Part shown: positions 60,704 to 64,000 of the stretch, piece after piece | Numbering within the stretch: position 1 is the first letter of the stretch | Layout of the letters: the number at the start of each line of letters is the position of its first letter | From: UBA3210 sp963623095 | GTDB taxonomy: Bacteria; Bacillota_I; Bacilli_A; RFN20; CAG-449 | NCBI GenBank assembly: GCA_963623095.1 | Contig: CAVFKD010000001.1 | Span: 35,485 to 99,484 of the forward strand | Length of the DNA: 64,000 bases | Reading direction: 5' to 3' | Translations under genes and position numbers: made by a program | Notes under the pieces: generated by a model | Databases searched by the model: none | Told to the model about the DNA's origin: nothing | Seen by the model: only the letters and a program-made list of their open reading frames with translations

Positions 60704-60717
60704 ACTTGAGTGCTAAA
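60691..60717. promoter_or_regulatory. CIRCE element 2 of htpG
   Basis: TTAGCAATG-N9-GAGTGCTAA. The right arm is exact, the left arm matches six of nine; it covers the -35 box. Confidence 0.6.
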
Positions 60718-60737
60718 AATATTTTATTTTTTTCATA

Positions 60738-60760
60738 ATAAAAAGACGACTTACGCCGCC
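60738..60760 (-). terminator. Terminator of topB
   Basis: Minus-strand GGCGGC-GTAA-GTCGTC with two G-U pairs (60745-60760) followed by TTTT. Confidence 0.75.
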
Positions 60761-62938
60761 TTATTTATCTTTGTTATTTTGATTATCTTCTTTAGGTGGG
60801 AAACTAAATTTAAAATTAACATATTTACCTGTGAAGTCTGCGATAAGAATCGCGCTATAAGGGTTGGATGTTTTTTTAGAAATCAAATCATCAAATTGAA
60901 TTTGTCCTTTAGTAAAAATAGTTTTTGCCATAGTTTTAGTTAATGGCTTACCAATAGATTCAAATAACTTATTATTCTTATATAAAGATAATGCACATCC
61001 TGAATTGCAACAACGATAAGAGAATTCTCCATCTTGAATAATATTGCCGCATCGAGGACATTTACATAATTGTTTTGATTTTTCTACTTCAAAGATTCTT
61101 GGAGGTCTACCTACTTGGAAAGAACTTTCCTTCGCGAGTTTAAATACTTCATCGATTTCATTTTCCGCGAGTTTAATTGAATCATCGATTGTTATTTCAC
61201 CACGATAAACTTTTTTTAAAGATTTACCTAATTCAGCAGTTTTTTCTTTAGGCATCATAATATTTAATTGAGATAATGTTTCAACATAATATTTTCCCAT
61301 TGGTTCTAGTTTATAAACATTATCTTTTAATGATATATAGTTTTGTTTTGTCGCATTTTCAATAATGCCAGATCTAGTAGCTTCAGTTCCAAGTTCAATA
61401 CCATCAAACATCGCTTTTAATTCTTCTAGTTCTTCTTTTTCTCCTTCATCTTCTTCTTTAGAAGATATTTCTTTTAAGTTATCTTTAAATGGATTTTTTA
61501 AGAAATTATTCAAAGTATCAACTGTATATCTTTTTGGAGGAGTTGATTCTTTTTCTTGAGGAGCGAAATTAATATTAACTAAATCACCTATTTGTAAATT
61601 AGGTAATGTCTTATCTTTCTTTTCTCTATCTTCAAATTTAGTCCAACCTTTTTGCAATACAATATCCCCGGTTAATTTAAATACTTCGACATTATCTCCT
61701 AAAGTAATTTCCATAATAGAACGAGAGATGACAAAATCCTCATTAGAAAATACTGCGAAGAAACGATGACAAATCGTTTGATAAACATTAAATTCATCAA
61801 TAGATAAATCCTTTTTATTAGGTATTTTATAAGTTGGAGTAATCGCTGAGTGAGATTCAATTTTTGAATCATCAAAGATTTGTTTTGAATCTTTAAATCT
61901 AATATCTACATTTAGATTTTTGAAATTATTAATGATTTCTCTAAATTTATTTTTTTCATTTTCTGCGAGATATTGAGAAGGCGTACGAGGATAAGAAACA
62001 TAGCCTTTTTCGTATAAATCTTGTACTATTTTTAAAGATTTATCCAAAGACATTTTATATTTTTTACCTAAGTCACCTTGCAACTTAGATAAAGAATATA
62101 ATTTTCCAGGAGGTATCGTCTTTTTTTCACATGTAAGATTAGTTACTTTTGCTTGTAATGCATTATATTCTGAAGCCTTAGATTTTGCTTTATCTAATTC
62201 ATTATTTTCAAATTCTAATTTTGAAGTTAATTCAACTACTTCATCATTAGTTTTTTCTTTTGAAGTTAATACATAATATTTTCTTGGTACAAAGTTAATA
62301 ATAGCCATCTCACGATTGTAAATAGCTTCAACAATAGGTGCGATAACTCTGCCCACTCTTAAAAGAGTATGCGATTTAATCGTCGCAAAACGTGTTAAAT
62401 TAATACCATAAAGCCAATCAATATAAGTTCTTGCCAATCCTTCATTCGCTAAAGAATCATATTTAGAATCATCTTTCATTTCGCTTAATTCTTGCTTAAT
62501 AGTTTTTGGAGTTTGATCAGGCATCCATAATCTTTTAATAGGCACTTGTTTTTTTAATGCGTATTTTAAAATAATACGGACAATAATTTCCCCTTCACGA
62601 TCACTATCACCAGCGTTAATAACCATTTCACAATCATCGCGATTGATTAATTCTCTTATTACTTTAAATTGTTTTATTATTCCATCATCTCTAGTTAAAC
62701 CAAATTTAAATTCTTCTGGGTAGAAAGGTAATTCATCGATATTCCATTGATATTTTTGATTCATATCATAATCTTGTTTATACATTTCTACATCATATAA
62801 TTTAAATAGATGTCCATAAGCAAAAGTAACGGCATATTCATCGTTACTAAAATAGCCGTTACTACGTTTCATATTTTTGTCGATTGCATCAACAATGTTT
62901 TTCGCTAGAGAAGGTTTTTCTGCGATAATTACTTTCAT
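60761..62938 (-). CDS. topB: DNA topoisomerase III (type IA)
   Basis: The 725-residue enzyme decatenates DNA and resolves recombination intermediates. The Toprim start MKVIIAEKPSLAKNIVDAI with the acidic GDSDREGEI motif and the catalytic Tyr in SYPRTPSQYL are typical. It ends with a C-terminal zinc ribbon (CKCPRCGNIIQDGEFSYRC) and an incomplete second module. It is distinct from TopA at 772. Its ATG is 1 bp after the gltX stop. Confidence 0.96.
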   Translation of the reverse strand: MKVIIAEKPSLAKNIVDAIDKNMKRSNGYFSNDEYAVTFAYGHLFKLYDVEMYKQDYDMNQKYQWNIDELPFYPEEFKFGLTRDDGIIKQFKVIRELINRDDCEMVINAGDSDREGEIIVRIILKYALKKQVPIKRLWMPDQTPKTIKQELSEMKDDSKYDSLANEGLARTYIDWLYGINLTRFATIKSHTLLRVGRVIAPIVEAIYNREMAIINFVPRKYYVLTSKEKTNDEVVELTSKLEFENNELDKAKSKASEYNALQAKVTNLTCEKKTIPPGKLYSLSKLQGDLGKKYKMSLDKSLKIVQDLYEKGYVSYPRTPSQYLAENEKNKFREIINNFKNLNVDIRFKDSKQIFDDSKIESHSAITPTYKIPNKKDLSIDEFNVYQTICHRFFAVFSNEDFVISRSIMEITLGDNVEVFKLTGDIVLQKGWTKFEDREKKDKTLPNLQIGDLVNINFAPQEKESTPPKRYTVDTLNNFLKNPFKDNLKEISSKEEDEGEKEELEELKAMFDGIELGTEATRSGIIENATKQNYISLKDNVYKLEPMGKYYVETLSQLNIMMPKEKTAELGKSLKKVYRGEITIDDSIKLAENEIDEVFKLAKESSFQVGRPPRIFEVEKSKQLCKCPRCGNIIQDGEFSYRCCNSGCALSLYKNNKLFESIGKPLTKTMAKTIFTKGQIQFDDLISKKTSNPYSAILIADFTGKYVNFKFSFPPKEDNQNNKDK

Positions 62939-62939
62939 A

Positions 62940-64000
62940 CTATAATTTAGAAATAGCTAAAGAAATTCTATCTTTAATCTTCTTATCTTTTAAGATTCTT
63001 AATACATAATAGATATTTGGTGATTGTTTGCTACCTGTTAAAGCAATTCTTACCATTTCTGCAACATCGCCAACTTGACCTAAATAAATATCTTTATTTG
63101 CTTTATAAATTTTGTTATTTTCTGCGAATTTATGTCTTGCACCTAATTCTTTTAATCCTCCGAACCATTCTTGTTCAGATTTAGAATAATCTAATGTATC
63201 AACGAAATCTTGTAAGACTTCTTTAATAACATTTTTATCCATATTAGGATTCCAAGGTAATTCTTGATTCATTGTTTCTAAATAATATTCATCATAGAAG
63301 AATTTAATTTTATTTAAGATATCAGAATAAATTTCATAGTCTTTTCTTGGATTTTCTTTATCTTTTTCAATAGACATAATTTGAGTGAAATAATCTTCAT
63401 CTCTAATGATTAAATTATATAATTCTTTATTGTATTCATTAGCCCATACTTTAACTACTTCAGTCATTTTTTCACCTGAATAAGTACCTAATAATTCTTT
63501 AGAGAAATATTTAACTTTATCTAAATCAAATAATGCTCCATCAAGTGACATCTTATCAAAACTAAATTTGAAATCATCTAATGTCTTATCTTTATTTTCA
63601 ATTTGCCATTCTTCATAGTTAGAATTTGCAATTGTAAATAAATATTGTTTAAATGCGTATACTGGGAAACCATCTTGTAAGAAGAATGAACATGCTGCTT
63701 CATTATCTTTACGTTTTGATAATTTTCTTCTTACTCCGTTATCTTTCTTCATAATAACAGGTAAATGAGCGTATTGAGGAGCTTCCCAACCCATTGTATT
63801 AAATAAATCTAAATGAATTGGTAAACTTGGTAACCATTCTTCACCACGAGTAACAATAGTAGTTCTCATAAAGTGATCATCGACTAAATGAGCGAAGTGA
63901 TATGTTGGTAAACCATCTGATTTTAAAATAACGATATCTTGATCATTTTCAGATAATTCTAAGTCTCCACGAACTAAATCATGTACTTTAATCTTATTTT
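62940..64000 (-). CDS. gltX: Glutamyl-tRNA synthetase, C-terminal part (cut by window edge)
   Basis: The frame is open from the right edge (64000) to the stop at 62940, about 353 residues; it begins inside the catalytic domain with VHDLVRGDLELSENDQDIVILKSDGLPTYHFA and then VTRGEEWLPSLP. The KMSKS-type loop is KLSKRKDNEA, and the C-terminal anticodon-binding part follows with a normal end ISKL. The N terminus with HIGH is not in the window. In an organism with GatCAB (13840-17043) and no GlnRS seen, GltX should also charge tRNA-Gln with glutamate. It probably forms a unit with topB. Confidence 0.95.
   Translation of the reverse strand, partial: NKIKVHDLVRGDLELSENDQDIVILKSDGLPTYHFAHLVDDHFMRTTIVTRGEEWLPSLPIHLDLFNTMGWEAPQYAHLPVIMKKDNGVRRKLSKRKDNEAACSFFLQDGFPVYAFKQYLFTIANSNYEEWQIENKDKTLDDFKFSFDKMSLDGALFDLDKVKYFSKELLGTYSGEKMTEVVKVWANEYNKELYNLIIRDEDYFTQIMSIEKDKENPRKDYEIYSDILNKIKFFYDEYYLETMNQELPWNPNMDKNVIKEVLQDFVDTLDYSKSEQEWFGGLKELGARHKFAENNKIYKANKDIYLGQVGDVAEMVRIALTGSKQSPNIYYVLRILKDKKIKDRISLAISKL

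Overview
The window looks like chromosome from an AT-rich (by eye near 30% G+C), low-GC Gram-positive bacterium, most plausibly a gut anaerobe of the Bacilli (Erysipelotrichales, RF39 or Acholeplasmatales-like). Supporting signs are Firmicutes-type gene blocks (rpsP-khpA-rimM-trmD, lepB-rbgA-rnhB, ecfA1-ecfA2-ecfT-truA, gatCAB), strong GGAGG ribosome sites, sigma-A style promoters, CIRCE and cre operators, lipoproteins, and pyruvate:ferredoxin oxidoreductase for anaerobic pyruvate use. TGA is not read as sense in the frames checked. I saw no tRNA or rRNA genes, CRISPR arrays, insertion sequences or phage genes.

Layout. 1-5,940: trmFO (cut by the left edge), topA, dprA, rnhB, rbgA and lepB, all on the minus strand. 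5,941-11,625: three membrane-protein genes, rplS with its own leader, the divergent rpsP-khpA-rimM-trmD operon and a small unknown gene. 11,626-19,281: a lipoprotein nucleotidase, a DJ-1 family gene, gatB-gatA-gatC and pcrA. 19,382-25,701: a diguanylate cyclase, a PHP phosphatase, the ECF transporter energizing module with truA, and a dCMP deaminase. 25,764-28,004: an ABC exporter pair and a lipoprotein. 28,005-33,227: a TetR/sugar symporter/alpha-galactosidase/glycosyltransferase operon behind a full-consensus cre site. 33,241-36,063: TldD and PmbA.

36,157-38,691 is the most unusual part. A CiaRH-like two-component system is followed by three tandem, non-coding, terminator-ended RNAs of about 115-120 nt that share a 34-35 nt apical loop but have compensated stem sequences. 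Direct repeats matching the streptococcal CiaR box (TTTAAG-N5-TTTAAG, slightly degenerate in two of three places) lie at the same distance from the -10 box upstream of the regulator operon and of two of the RNAs. This looks like a self-contained regulator plus sRNA module analogous to the pneumococcal csRNAs or Listeria LhrC RNAs. A secreted protein of unknown function sits convergent to it.

38,692-56,361: PFOR, a hexuronate pathway (TIM-barrel isomerase, UxaA, UxaB, a PfkB/KDG-type kinase, a YhcH-family protein), an MsmK-type ATPase with no permeases nearby, and two MATE genes, the first fused to an alpha/beta hydrolase. 56,362-64,000: rarA, a 31-residue membrane peptide behind a near-consensus promoter with twin palindromes, a membrane protein, gapA, htpG with two CIRCE elements, topB and gltX (cut by the right edge). 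Apart from the sRNA region, the only gene-free stretch longer than 300 bases is 9,047-9,357; it holds the divergent rplS and rpsP promoters and the rplS leader, and I see nothing in its middle (9,148-9,299).
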